From contig DKFC01000013.1 of assembly GCA_002452745.1 (NCBI GenBank), forward strand, positions 1-17,601: a stretch of 17,601 nucleotides of DNA, written 5' to 3'. The first letter of the stretch is position 1; the number at the start of each line of letters is the position of its first letter. The notes under the pieces are model-generated. The model made no database searches. It was given only the letters and a program-made list of their open reading frames with translations, and had not been told where the DNA came from. A program made the translations under genes and the position numbers. Shown piece by piece: positions 6,136-14,572 of the stretch. Source of the DNA: Firmicutes bacterium UBA6806. Lineage in GTDB: Bacteria; Bacillota; Clostridia; Peptostreptococcales; Acidaminobacteraceae.

Positions 6136-7428
6136 ATGAGACATAGAGATTATTTGAAACTGGCAATCCCGCTGATGATATCCACCATTACGCAACCTAT
6201 CCTCGGAGCAGTTGACACGGCAGTTGTGGGGCATTTAAACGATACGAGATACATAGGGGGCGTGGCCATAGGCGCTGTGGTGTTTAACACCATTTATTGG
6301 CTCTTTGGATTTTTGAGAGTGAGTACATCGGGTTATACAGCGCAGGCAGACGGCATGCAGAGCAGAGAGGCGCTTCAATTGGCGTATTTGAGACCGATTA
6401 TTTTAGCTGGTGTTATCAGTGTCTTAATTATTTTAGGGCAGTGGTTCTTGGGAGAGGCAGTCCAGTGGATTTATAAATCTGATGAGCAGGCACTTATTCA
6501 TGCGATGACCTATTTTAAAATACTCATATGGGGAGCTCCGTTTGTCCTAATTGGCTATGTAAATCTAGGCTGGCTCATGGGATATAAGCGCATCAAAGAA
6601 ACGCTTTTTTTACAGATATCTGCCAATATTCTCAATATTGTCTTAGACGTATTATTTGTCATTTACTTGGACATGAAAGTGGCGGGAGTGGCCTATGCAA
6701 CGCTGATTTCACAAGTTTACGCCTTTATACTTGGGACGGCACTAATTTATAGGCATCTTGACATAAAGGGGATTTCTATGCAAAGGATTCAGCTAAGTTC
6801 ATTGAAGCAAGTCATGTTGGTCAATTCAGATCTCATGATACGAACCATCTGTCTATTGGCAATGACCAATCTATTTATGAGTCAGAGTGCGAAATTTGGC
6901 AGTGAGGTTTTGGCTGCTAATGCGGTACTCTATCAGGTACAGTATTTGATTTCATATTTGCTGGACGGGTTTTCAAATGCATCGAGTATTTTCGCTGGGC
7001 GTTATAAGGGGGCTCAGGACAGTGGGGGATTTGAGAAACTCATTAAACTCTCAGGTGGATATGCCCTTTCACTTGCGGCTCTGTCAAGTGTGGGAATCCT
7101 GTTGATGGGTGATTCTCTTTTTAACTTGTTTACAAATCTAAGAGAAGTGATAGACATTTGCCTTCAATACAAAATTTGGCTAGTGGTATTTCCGTTCAGC
7201 ATCGCCCACGGGATGATCTACTATGGCCTATTTACAGGAAGCACGCAGACGGCATCAGTTAGAAATTCTATGATACTCTCGCTGATGGTGTTTGCATTGG
7301 TGCTGTATGTTGCCGTTCCCAAGTGGGGCAACCACGGACTATGGCTTGCATTTATTCTGTTTAGCCTATGCAGGAGCATATACTTAATAGGTGCCAGCAA
7401 GCGTCTGATTTTCAGTGAAAGCAATTAA
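6136..7428 (+). CDS. MATE-family (DinF-like) efflux transporter
   Basis: This 430-residue, roughly 12-helix membrane protein belongs to the multidrug and toxic compound extrusion family, which exports small molecules in exchange for Na+ or H+. The N-terminal signature fits the DinF-like branch: LAIPLMISTITQPILGAVDT, VVGHLNDTRYIGGVAIG and YWLFGFLRVSTSGYTAQADG. The two halves each begin with the typical repeated MATE pattern. ATG 6136 is the only reasonable start because an in-frame stop (TAG, 6133) lies directly before it. The nearest Shine-Dalgarno, AAAGGA (6116-6121), is 14 bases away, unusually far. It is the first gene of a cobalamin-riboswitch operon and is followed 40 bases later by an ABC importer. 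Export of a corrinoid-related compound or metal chelator is possible but is inference. Confidence 0.9.
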   Translation: MRHRDYLKLAIPLMISTITQPILGAVDTAVVGHLNDTRYIGGVAIGAVVFNTIYWLFGFLRVSTSGYTAQADGMQSREALQLAYLRPIILAGVISVLIILGQWFLGEAVQWIYKSDEQALIHAMTYFKILIWGAPFVLIGYVNLGWLMGYKRIKETLFLQISANILNIVLDVLFVIYLDMKVAGVAYATLISQVYAFILGTALIYRHLDIKGISMQRIQLSSLKQVMLVNSDLMIRTICLLAMTNLFMSQSAKFGSEVLAANAVLYQVQYLISYLLDGFSNASSIFAGRYKGAQDSGGFEKLIKLSGGYALSLAALSSVGILLMGDSLFNLFTNLREVIDICLQYKIWLVVFPFSIAHGMIYYGLFTGSTQTASVRNSMILSLMVFALVLYVAVPKWGNHGLWLAFILFSLCRSIYLIGASKRLIFSESN

Positions 7429-7468
7429 AATACAGGGTGGAGATTAAACAAGATAGACAGAGGTGATT

Positions 7469-8401
7469 ATGAAAACGTATTTCTTTAAGCGAATCATACA
7501 ATTGATGGTGGTCATGTTTGCAGCATCGTTTTTTACATTTGCTATGACCTATATGGCACCGGGTGACCCCGCAGAGATGCTTTTAAAGGCACATGATACC
7601 ATTCCAACAGAAGAAGCTCTGGAAGCCATGAGAGCGGATATGGGACTCAACCAGCCCTTTTTAGTACAGTATGGCAATTGGCTCAAAGGTGTTTTGAAAG
7701 GGGATCTAGGAGAGTCCTATAGCACTGGTGAACCAGTGTTTGAAAAGGCCATTCCAAGATTGGGCATGACTGTGAAGCTGGCAGTGGTCGCCTTTGCGCT
7801 ATTGGTGGTTGTCTCTTTTATTTTCGGTCTTCTATCTGCTGTGCACAAGGGGAAGATTGCAGACTACTTAATTAGATTTCTCTCATTTGGTGCTATTTCC
7901 ATTCCTTCGTTCTGGTTGGGACTCATTTTAATTTACGTCTTTGTCGTTCGACTTCAATGGTTTAGAATCACAGAGCAGGATACTTTAAAGAGTGTGATTC
8001 TTCCGGCATTGACCTTATCCATTCCACTGATGGGGCGCTACATACGCATCATAAGGACAGCAGTCCTCGACGAGTACTCCAAAGATTATGTTGCAGGGGA
8101 ACGGGCCAGAGGGGCTGGCGAAATGAGTATACTCATCAGAAATGTCTTGCCCAACTCAGTCCTCAGTATTTTGACTTTATTGGGACTGTCAGCGGCACTG
8201 CTTTTGGGCGGAACGGTAATTGTCGAAAACATCTTTTCATGGCAAGGACTTGGAGCGATGGCGCTACAGGCCATTACTTACAGGGACTATCCGGTTTTGC
8301 AGGCATATGTCCTATTCATGTCAGTGATTTATGTGGGTGTCAATTTTCTGGTGGACATTGTCTCTCAATTACTTGACCCGAGACTGAGAGAGGAGATTTA
8401 G
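7469..8401 (+). CDS. Nickel/peptide-type ABC transporter permease (NikB/DppB-like)
   Basis: This 310-residue inner-membrane permease is the first of two in a NikBC/DppBC-type importer. It has the usual N-terminal anchor (KTYFFKRIIQLMVVMFAASFF), MAPGDPAE shortly after, about six helices, and the ATPase-contact EAA loop at about 207-229 (YVAGERARGAGEMSILIRNV). Length is normal. I chose ATG 7469 because AGAGGTGAT immediately precedes it; a GTG two codons upstream (7463) lies inside that binding site. It follows MATE by 40 bases and precedes the second permease by four. The family carries peptides, Ni/Co or metal chelates, and the B12 riboswitch upstream favours a cobalt- or corrinoid-related load. 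Confidence 0.93.
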   Translation: MKTYFFKRIIQLMVVMFAASFFTFAMTYMAPGDPAEMLLKAHDTIPTEEALEAMRADMGLNQPFLVQYGNWLKGVLKGDLGESYSTGEPVFEKAIPRLGMTVKLAVVAFALLVVVSFIFGLLSAVHKGKIADYLIRFLSFGAISIPSFWLGLILIYVFVVRLQWFRITEQDTLKSVILPALTLSIPLMGRYIRIIRTAVLDEYSKDYVAGERARGAGEMSILIRNVLPNSVLSILTLLGLSAALLLGGTVIVENIFSWQGLGAMALQAITYRDYPVLQAYVLFMSVIYVGVNFLVDIVSQLLDPRLREEI

Positions 8402-8405
8402 GCAG

Positions 8406-9209
8406 ATGCAAAAAAAGATATACCTGATGATTTTGTTAGTTGGCATATTTACCATTGCCCTGGCGTTTATTGCACCTAATTTTGCGCCAAATGATCCGCT
8501 AAATACTGATTTTGCACACATTTTGGAAAAACCAAGCGAACAATATCCGTTTGGAACGGATCAAGTGGGCAGATGTATTCTCTCTAGAATTCTACATGGG
8601 GCGAAGGTTTCACTTGGAATGACCTTCGCACTGCTTGGGACGGTATTTATTTTAGGTGTCCTAATAGGGATTGTGTCTGGTCTATCTGGAAGGATGGTGG
8701 ATACAGTGATTATGAGATTTGTAGACATGATTTTATCCTTTCCCGAAATTGTATTTGCCATAGCGGTGGTTGGCATCATTGGGCCGGGGATGAAAAACAC
8801 AATCTTTGCGCTGTCTCTCATCTGGTGGACAAAATATGCTAGGTTTACGAGGATTTTGGTCTTTTCAGTGAAAAAGTCTGAGTACTTAAATGCGGCAAAA
8901 ATGGCAGGGGCGGGGACGATTAAACGCGTCTTCAAATACATTTTGCCCAATATTATCTCACCTCTAGTAGTACAGTTTGTACTGGATATTGGAAATATCA
9001 TGCTGGCGTTGGCAGGGCTTTCGTTTTTAGGGCTTGGGGTTCAGCCACCAACACCTGAGTGGGGCAATATGCTCAACGAGGGGAGGGCATACCTTCAAAC
9101 AGCGCCGTGGCTCCTGATATATCCTGGACTCACTATATTTTTTACCGTGTCACTCTTCAATATTTTAGGAGACATGACGCGAGATTTCTTAGATATAAAA
9201 AATGCTTAA
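8406..9209 (+). CDS. Nickel/peptide-type ABC transporter permease (NikC/DppC-like)
   Basis: This 267-residue inner-membrane permease is the partner of the preceding gene in the membrane channel of the importer. Its N-terminal part has the usual DppC/NikC features: a first helix, APNFAPNDPLNTDF, then YPFGTDQVGRCILSRILHGAKVSL. The EAA loop is clear (YLNAAKMAGAGTIKRVFKYI) and is followed by LPNIISPLVV and the GLSFLGLGVQPPTPEWGNML block near the C terminus. The ATG is four bases after the previous stop, with a GAGGAG binding site inside the upstream gene, so translation is probably coupled. No defect is visible. Confidence 0.93.
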   Translation: MQKKIYLMILLVGIFTIALAFIAPNFAPNDPLNTDFAHILEKPSEQYPFGTDQVGRCILSRILHGAKVSLGMTFALLGTVFILGVLIGIVSGLSGRMVDTVIMRFVDMILSFPEIVFAIAVVGIIGPGMKNTIFALSLIWWTKYARFTRILVFSVKKSEYLNAAKMAGAGTIKRVFKYILPNIISPLVVQFVLDIGNIMLALAGLSFLGLGVQPPTPEWGNMLNEGRAYLQTAPWLLIYPGLTIFFTVSLFNILGDMTRDFLDIKNA

Positions 9210-9232
9210 AGAAGCAAGTGGAGGAGAAGCGT

Positions 9233-10828
9233 ATGAAAAAAAGAAAGACTTGGGTATTCATGGTGGTTTTATCACTGGTGCTCATCATGACAGGGTGTCA
9301 GTCAAACGAAGGGGAAAAAGAAATCCGTGAAGAGGGAAATCAGTCTGAATCCAATGTGGCAGAAAACGAAACTTCGGAAAGTGATGAAAAGAACCTCAAT
9401 ATGGCAATCTTTTGGCTTGATCCCAATTTAGAACCAACAGAAGGCTGGAACGGATGGGCATTGACACGCTGTGGCATCGGCGAAAATTTGGTTCAAATAG
9501 ACGAAGACCTCAATTTTAAACCCGTGTTGGCAGAGGCGTATCAACAACTAGATGACGTCACATATGAATTTTCAATTAGGGAAAATGCAAAATTTCAAAA
9601 TGGCAAACCTGTAACCGCAGAGGCCTGTAAACAATCAATTGAAAGAGCACTCAATTTAACAGATAGAGACGATGTCAAATTTAACTTAGAAACCATCACT
9701 GCCGATGGACAAAAGTTGACCATCAAGCTCTCTGAACCAGATAATATTTTTATCAATAAAATAACCGATACCGTGTTTGTCATTGTGGATGCGGAGTCGG
9801 CTGATGATGAAAATTTCAAGTACAAACCCGTTTGTACAGGTGCTTTTAAAGTCGAGAGTTTTGATGCAGATAAGGGCATGCAGCTTTCAAAAAACGAATA
9901 TCACTGGAATGGTCCAATTGGCATTGACACAGTGAATGTCATGTATATTCAAGATGCAAGCACCAGAGCCATGACACTCCAATCAGGTGAAATAGATTTT
10001 GCCACTCAAATTGAGGGAACAGATTTGAAACTGTTTGAGGGCGATGAAAGGTTCACCGTCTTAAAGGGTGCAAATTTGCGAATCTTTTTACTTAGGCTCA
10101 ACATGGACAAGCCCTACATGAAAGTCAAGGCATTTAGACAGGCACTGAACTACGGCATAGACAAGAAGACATACGCGGAAAGTATCGTTCAAGGGATTGA
10201 TGCAGATGGGCCGTTTAACAGCATGCTGCCTTTTGGCTATACTGGTGAAAGCTACTATGCCTATTCACCTGAAATGGCAAAACAGCTTTTAGACGAAGCG
10301 GGAATTGTGGACACCAATGGTGATGGAATCAGAGAATATCAAGGTGAAAATATCGTCATGAAATACTATTCTAGAACCAATCACGGGTCAGGAGCAAAGA
10401 ACATCGGAACAGCGATGCAGGCGCAATACAGGGAGATTGGTCTGGGGTTAGAGGTATTCCAAGTGGAAAACTACTCTGATATTGCTCAAAATGGAGAATT
10501 CGACATGCTCTGGGAGCGTTGGACATCTGCACCATCTGGAGACCCGCAGTATTTCTTCGACGCAAGTTATAAAACGGGAAGTGCAGGTAATTATGGCGAT
10601 TACTCGAATGCAGAGTTCGATAAAATCTGTGACGAGCTGAATTTGACGGCAGATAAGCCAAAAAGAGAGGCCCTTGGGAAAGAGGGATCAGAGCTGTTAA
10701 TCGAAGATGTTGCTTCTCTTTTTATGTACTATCAAGAGGGCAATGTCGTCATGAATAAAAACTTGACGGGTGTCTATAGATTTGTTTCTGAGATTTACTA
10801 TATAGATGATAGAATCGGTATCAAATAG
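9233..10828 (+). CDS. Lipoprotein substrate-binding protein of the ABC importer (family 5, NikA/OppA-like)
   Basis: This 531-residue solute-binding protein is anchored outside the membrane by lipid. The signal MKKRKTW plus a hydrophobic stretch ends in the lipobox MTGC with the lipidated Cys at 22. An acidic, low-complexity linker (about 23-50) follows, then the family 5 domain. Supporting stretches are GWALTRCGIGENLVQID, AKFQNGKPVTAEACKQSIERAL, FRQALNYGIDKKTYAE and GDPQYFFDASY. The open frame extends upstream to 9059 inside the permease gene, but GGAGGA (9220-9225), the signal peptide and the lipobox fix ATG 9233. The sequence is closer in feel to the nickel/metal-chelate branch than to oligopeptide binders, but the ligand cannot be read from it. 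Confidence 0.93.
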   Translation: MKKRKTWVFMVVLSLVLIMTGCQSNEGEKEIREEGNQSESNVAENETSESDEKNLNMAIFWLDPNLEPTEGWNGWALTRCGIGENLVQIDEDLNFKPVLAEAYQQLDDVTYEFSIRENAKFQNGKPVTAEACKQSIERALNLTDRDDVKFNLETITADGQKLTIKLSEPDNIFINKITDTVFVIVDAESADDENFKYKPVCTGAFKVESFDADKGMQLSKNEYHWNGPIGIDTVNVMYIQDASTRAMTLQSGEIDFATQIEGTDLKLFEGDERFTVLKGANLRIFLLRLNMDKPYMKVKAFRQALNYGIDKKTYAESIVQGIDADGPFNSMLPFGYTGESYYAYSPEMAKQLLDEAGIVDTNGDGIREYQGENIVMKYYSRTNHGSGAKNIGTAMQAQYREIGLGLEVFQVENYSDIAQNGEFDMLWERWTSAPSGDPQYFFDASYKTGSAGNYGDYSNAEFDKICDELNLTADKPKREALGKEGSELLIEDVASLFMYYQEGNVVMNKNLTGVYRFVSEIYYIDDRIGIK

Positions 10829-10881
10829 ATGAGAATGAAGACGATAAACAATAGCGTGGGATTTTAGAAAGTTGAGATGAG

Positions 10882-11679
10882 ATGAGTCAGCAGTTACTGT
10901 CAGTCAATAAATTGAATATCGAAATCGGCACAAAGCAGATTTTAAGAGATGTTTCACTCTATATGGAAGCCGGCGAAATTATCAGTATTGTAGGGGAGAG
11001 TGGTTCGGGGAAAACCACTCTCATAAAGAGCATCATGGGGATTCTCCCTCCTAGTGGCAGGGTGATTCAAGGTGAAATCGCCTTTGATGGACATCCCGTG
11101 GACTCAGAGCGTGTTAAATCACTGAGGGGAAGGGAAATTGCCTTTGTCTTTCAGAATCCAGGTTCTTATTTTGACCCAATTATGAAGATTAAGACTCAGT
11201 TTATAAACTGCATCAGAAGGTACTTTGACATGACGAGGGGAGAAGCGGAGGCAAAAGCTAAAACCGTTCTTGAAACCCTGAAATTTAAAGATGTTCAAAA
11301 AGTGATGGATGCCTATCCACATCAGCTTAGCGGCGGGATGAAACAGCGAGTGGCACTGGCGCTGGCACTGGTACTTGACCCAAAACTGATTATGGCGGAT
11401 GAGCCCACCAGTGCACTGGATGTACTGACGCAAAATCAAATCATGTCAGAGATTCTCTCACTTAGAGAGCGGTTGAACACGGGGTTTTTAATCGTCACCC
11501 ACAATTTAGGATGTGCTGCACAGATTTCAGACCGAATCATCGTCATGAAAGAAGGGCAAATTGTAGAAACGGGGACGGCTCACGAGATTATAAATAGGCC
11601 TCAGGCGTTATACACAAGGGCATTGATTGATTCCGTGCCCAAGTTGAAAGGAGTGACACATGAAGGAAGCTGTTATTAG
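10882..11679 (+). CDS. ABC importer ATP-binding protein 1 (NikD/DppD-like)
   Basis: This 265-residue cytoplasmic ATPase powers the importer encoded upstream. All nucleotide-site motifs are present: Walker A GESGSGKT (38-45), Q-loop Q91 in FVFQNPGSYFDP, signature LSGGMKQR (149-156), Walker B LIMADE (169-174) with PTSALD, and switch His207 in VTHN. It lacks much of the C-terminal oligopeptide-type extension seen in longer DppD proteins, which fits a NikD-like size. The Shine-Dalgarno before ATG 10882 is weak (GAGATGAG). A neighbouring out-of-frame ATG at 10877 shows that the start context is poor. The last 20 bases overlap the second ATPase gene. Confidence 0.92.
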   Translation: MSQQLLSVNKLNIEIGTKQILRDVSLYMEAGEIISIVGESGSGKTTLIKSIMGILPPSGRVIQGEIAFDGHPVDSERVKSLRGREIAFVFQNPGSYFDPIMKIKTQFINCIRRYFDMTRGEAEAKAKTVLETLKFKDVQKVMDAYPHQLSGGMKQRVALALALVLDPKLIMADEPTSALDVLTQNQIMSEILSLRERLNTGFLIVTHNLGCAAQISDRIIVMKEGQIVETGTAHEIINRPQALYTRALIDSVPKLKGVTHEGSCY

Positions 11680-12466
11680 AGGTATTGATATTTCCAAATC
11701 ATTTGATTCAGGAAACTGTCTGGTGCTAGATAATGTCAATTTCGAAATCAGGGAATCCGAATGTGTGGGCTTTGTTGGAGAGAGTGGATGTGGCAAGAGT
11801 ACTCTGGCAAGGATTATGACACATCTGGTTAAACCCAGTGGCGGAAAGATGATTTATCGAGACCGAGACGTGACGACTTTGTCAAGAGGGCAGAAAAGGA
11901 CTTATTACAAATCAGTTCAAATGATTTTCCAAGATCCGCTCAGTACGTTTAGCCCCAAGATGACCATAAAGGCATATTTGATGGAGCCCTATATAAATTT
12001 TAAACTTGCGCGAAAAGAAGAGGCTTTAAATCAAATCGTGAATATGTTAGAATCGGTTAAGCTGCCAATAGATTATTTGGGCAAGTATCCGCATGAGCTC
12101 AGTGGTGGAGAACTGCAAAGGGTTGTCATTGCAAGGGCCGTTGGTATGTGCCCAGAGCTTATTATTTGCGACGAAGCCACGTCAGCACTGGATGTGACCA
12201 TACAAAAGCAGATTGTGAACCTACTTAAAACGCTACAGCGGGAAAAGGGGTTTGCAATGATGTTTATAACACATGATTTGGCTTTAGCAGAGCAGATGTG
12301 TCATAGAACCTACGTTATGCGAGACGGGCAAATCTTGGAGGAACTCGTAACGGATAATTTGCTTACAGAGGCAAAGCACGACTATACAAAACTGTTTTTT
12401 GAAGCGGGAAACTTACTGGGAAGTAAAGTGGCAGAACGTGTCTATTTAAACGACTTGACAGCGTAA
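11660..12466 (+). CDS. ABC importer ATP-binding protein 2 (NikE/DppF-like)
   Basis: This 268-residue ATPase is the second of the heterodimeric pair. Motifs are Walker A GESGCGKS (40-47), Q-loop in MIFQDPLSTFSP, signature LSGGELQR (147-154), Walker B with LIICDEATSALD (167-178) and switch His205 (ITHD). AAAGGAG lies before the ATG within the upstream gene, and the 20-base overlap implies coupled translation. The alternation of NikD- and NikE-type ATPases after two permeases and one binding protein gives a complete importer in the order B-C-A-D-E. Confidence 0.92.
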   Translation: MKEAVIRGIDISKSFDSGNCLVLDNVNFEIRESECVGFVGESGCGKSTLARIMTHLVKPSGGKMIYRDRDVTTLSRGQKRTYYKSVQMIFQDPLSTFSPKMTIKAYLMEPYINFKLARKEEALNQIVNMLESVKLPIDYLGKYPHELSGGELQRVVIARAVGMCPELIICDEATSALDVTIQKQIVNLLKTLQREKGFAMMFITHDLALAEQMCHRTYVMRDGQILEELVTDNLLTEAKHDYTKLFFEAGNLLGSKVAERVYLNDLTA

Positions 12467-12524
12467 TAGAGGAAAACGTAAAAGAAGTAAGAGAGAAAAG
12501 AGAAAAGAGAGGCATAATAGGGTA

Positions 12525-13025
12525 ATGGAATCTTTAATCGTCAGAGAGATTACCGCAGAAGATGCGGAGACAGCTAGAAATTTTTTATTTGAGATGGTGG
12601 AAACGCTTTTTGAAGCGCCTAGAAATCCAGTGTATCACAGGGATATCTTTGAGTTGGAGACATTCTATCTTGAAGACGAAAAGCAGGTGCTAATTGGGGC
12701 GTTTAACCCGCATGGTCAACTTGTGGGAACGATAGGACTCAAACGATTTGTAGATCGGTTTAAATCAATTGAAAATCGGTATGACATGCCTGTGGCAGAG
12801 GTGGGAAGGTGTTATATTGATCCGAATAAGAGACGTATAGGTGTTGGCGGCAAATTGCTTAAAGAAGCAGTTAAAATAGGACGGCAAATGGGTTATGAAA
12901 TTTTATACTTGCACACACATCCAAATCTGCCCGGCGGGTATGAGTTTTGGCTTAAATCGGGATTTGAAACCATTGCAGTGGACAGTGGCAAGCCCGATAT
13001 CATTCACATGGAGTACAGATTGTAA
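12525..13025 (+). CDS. GNAT-family N-acetyltransferase
   Basis: This 166-residue protein has the GNAT fold: an N-terminal strand and helix (LIVREITAEDAETARNFLF), a middle sheet (QLVGTIGLKRF), the beta-4 strand VGRCYIDPNKR and the acetyl-CoA pyrophosphate loop RRIGVG (103-108). The C-terminal pattern is GYEFWLKSGFE. GNAT enzymes move an acetyl group from acetyl-CoA to an amine; the substrate here is unknown. It is the last gene of the B12-controlled cluster, 58 bases after the ATPase gene with no terminator or obvious promoter in between, and ends before the terminator at 13050. It may modify or inactivate a compound handled by the exporter or importer, but a chance passenger is possible. Confidence 0.88.
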   Translation: MESLIVREITAEDAETARNFLFEMVETLFEAPRNPVYHRDIFELETFYLEDEKQVLIGAFNPHGQLVGTIGLKRFVDRFKSIENRYDMPVAEVGRCYIDPNKRRIGVGGKLLKEAVKIGRQMGYEILYLHTHPNLPGGYEFWLKSGFETIAVDSGKPDIIHMEYRL

Positions 13026-13049
13026 CCTATAAAGTGTCAGATTAATGAT

Positions 13050-13093
13050 AAAAGCGCAATTGGGAATTATACTCTCAGTTGCGCTTTTTATGG
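13050..13093. terminator. Bidirectional terminator between convergent genes
   Basis: A 16-base-pair stem joins 13050-13065 (AAAAGCGCAATTGGGA) with 13073-13088 (TCTCAGTTGCGCTTTT) around a seven-base loop, with two G-U pairs. T runs on one side and A runs on the other let it work in both directions. It separates the plus-strand GNAT gene from the minus-strand nuclease gene. Confidence 0.85.
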
Positions 13094-13094
13094 T

Positions 13095-14204
13095 TTATGA
13101 TTGGCTTAGAAGTTTCTTGATGTCTTTTATGAAACCCTGTTCATCACCTGTAAATTCAAGTAGATGGATATCGAGGGAGTCTGCTCTGGCCTTTAGATGT
13201 GTTTGATTCAGAGCACCAGTTGAAGCCAAAATCTTAATAGAGGCAGATTCAGCAAGGCCTTCTGTGTACAGGGCAATTTCATTTAGCGCATGTTCATTGA
13301 TGTTGGTGGTATCTTTACAGGAGATAATCACCAATCGGTTATCAGAGAGCCCCACTACGTCCAGTTCGTTCTTGACGAGGTTTTGGGAGGTATCCCATGA
13401 GAACAAGACCCCTGTGTTGACAGAATCAAGCAGGTGATTTTGCTGAATAAGCGTATAGACCATGTGTTCAAACCACATGCCGAATTTCATGAAGTATTCT
13501 TTAAAATGCCTGTGCTTAAACCGAATTAAGATTTTTGAAGGGTTGTATTTCACCTCTGCAATGCCGAGTTCCTTTAAGTAATTCAACCATTTTTCAAGCT
13601 GTGGGCTGGACTTTTGAATTGAAATAAGTGGGGTTTCAGGAATCGACTTGGTTTGTGAGGGATTTCTGAGAATCCCCTTAACTGACGTCCAGATTTCGTA
13701 ATGGCTCCTTATCCAAGAGAGGATATCGTCATAGGCACTGTGGACGTAAAACTGCTTTTCATCGTGTAAAATCCTGCCGCCAACACTTTGAAAGTAGTCG
13801 CTGAGTTCAATTGAGACAGGGTCAATAGAAGTCGTATGACCATCTTTAAGATGCCAGATTTCACCGTCGGGCTCCACAAAATAGATGGAAGTGCCTTTAA
13901 ACGTCAACGATTGGAAAAAGGTTAAATCTTCAATTTGATCAAGGCCTGTTAGCAGCACAGCATCTTCTGGGCGGATGCTTTTACTTAGAGCCTCCACTTC
14001 AGTCCTTATGGTGAAATCAAGGGTTTTCATCTGTATCTTTGAACCGGATCGCCTTTCAAAGTAGGTCATGAGTTTTTCTGAGTCATAAGATGGCTGTGCG
14101 CCTCTTGGCGTCAATAGAACCACTTGCTGTGGCTTCAGGGTTAAAATGCCAATGAGTTCAAATATAGGATGGTGAGTGAGCTTTACATAGAGTGTATTAC
14201 ACAT
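13095..14204 (-). CDS. card1: Card1/Can2-type (DUF1887) CARF-domain PD-(D/E)XK nuclease
   Basis: This 369-residue protein fits the DUF1887 family, which includes the Card1/Can2 nucleases of type III CRISPR defence. In that family a CARF domain binds cyclic tetra-adenylate made by Cas10 and turns on a C-terminal nuclease that cuts DNA and/or RNA. Residues about 1-140 resemble the CARF Rossmann fold (FELIGILTLKPQQVVLLTPRG near the start). A middle linker domain follows, and the C-terminal third carries the nuclease pattern: GMWFEHMVY (E246), NELDVVGLSDNRL (E280, D282) and VIISCKD (K297). The usual acidic residue of (D/E)XK is a serine here (SCK). AAGGGGAAATT precedes the ATG on the minus strand. 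It is probably co-transcribed with the small membrane protein upstream. A WYL regulator and a Cas6-like gene lie less than 3 kb away. Confidence 0.85.
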   Translation of the reverse strand: MCNTLYVKLTHHPIFELIGILTLKPQQVVLLTPRGAQPSYDSEKLMTYFERRSGSKIQMKTLDFTIRTEVEALSKSIRPEDAVLLTGLDQIEDLTFFQSLTFKGTSIYFVEPDGEIWHLKDGHTTSIDPVSIELSDYFQSVGGRILHDEKQFYVHSAYDDILSWIRSHYEIWTSVKGILRNPSQTKSIPETPLISIQKSSPQLEKWLNYLKELGIAEVKYNPSKILIRFKHRHFKEYFMKFGMWFEHMVYTLIQQNHLLDSVNTGVLFSWDTSQNLVKNELDVVGLSDNRLVIISCKDTTNINEHALNEIALYTEGLAESASIKILASTGALNQTHLKARADSLDIHLLEFTGDEQGFIKDIKKLLSQS

Positions 14205-14289
14205 AATTTCCCCTTTTCTTAAATCGTAAACTGGTTAGATGATGATTCCTAAGGCATTTGGAAATACTGGTGGATGTGACGCTGAAACC

Positions 14290-14532
14290 TTATGAGAATA
14301 AAGATGCTATAAAGCTAAAAAACACGTGAACAGCATAGGCGATTCTAGCGGCAAGCCCTGGAAAAAACCAAGTGCACATGGCCCATAAATTCCATAGGAT
14401 AAAGAGAGTGCCAACAACGCCTAAACTTCGAGTTCGTCTCATACTGCGGGTTCTACGAGGTTGTTTGTCCACGAGTCCTTCCTTTTCCATTTCCTTCATT
14501 TTACGTCTAAATTCTTTTTGTGTATCGGTCAT
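14290..14532 (-). CDS. Small membrane protein, 80 residues, upstream of the CARF nuclease
   Basis: I do not recognise this protein. The first 37 residues are strongly charged and basic (EFRRKMKEMEKEGLVDKQ, then RRTRSMRRTRS). Two hydrophobic helices follow, about 38-57 (GVVGTLFILWNLWAMCTWFF) and 60-79 (AARIAYAVHVFFSFIASLF). A perfect AGGAGG lies before the ATG on the minus strand, which supports a real gene. It is 85 bases upstream of the nuclease gene in the same direction, with no terminator visible between, so the pair may form an operon. Small two-helix proteins next to CARF effectors can be membrane partners, but none is proved here. Convergent or nested alternatives on the other strand look spurious. 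Confidence 0.7.
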   Translation of the reverse strand: MTDTQKEFRRKMKEMEKEGLVDKQPRRTRSMRRTRSLGVVGTLFILWNLWAMCTWFFPGLAARIAYAVHVFFSFIASLFS

Positions 14533-14561
14533 TGTTGCCTCCTAGAGATGTGTAATCGTAG

Positions 14562-14567
14562 ATTATA
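14562..14567 (-). promoter_or_regulatory. Possible -10 element for the small-protein/nuclease operon
   Basis: On the minus strand TATAAT occurs about 30 bases before the ATG of the 80-residue protein. No good -35 is visible: the place where it should lie (about 14585-14590) is inside the 12-base tandem repeat. The call rests mainly on the perfect -10 and its position. Confidence 0.4.
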
Positions 14568-14572
14568 TATGT

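Noticed and set aside
9059..9232. Longer N terminus of the substrate-binding protein
   Set aside because: The upstream frame lies within the permease gene. The signal peptide, lipobox and GGAGGA binding site all place the start at 9233.
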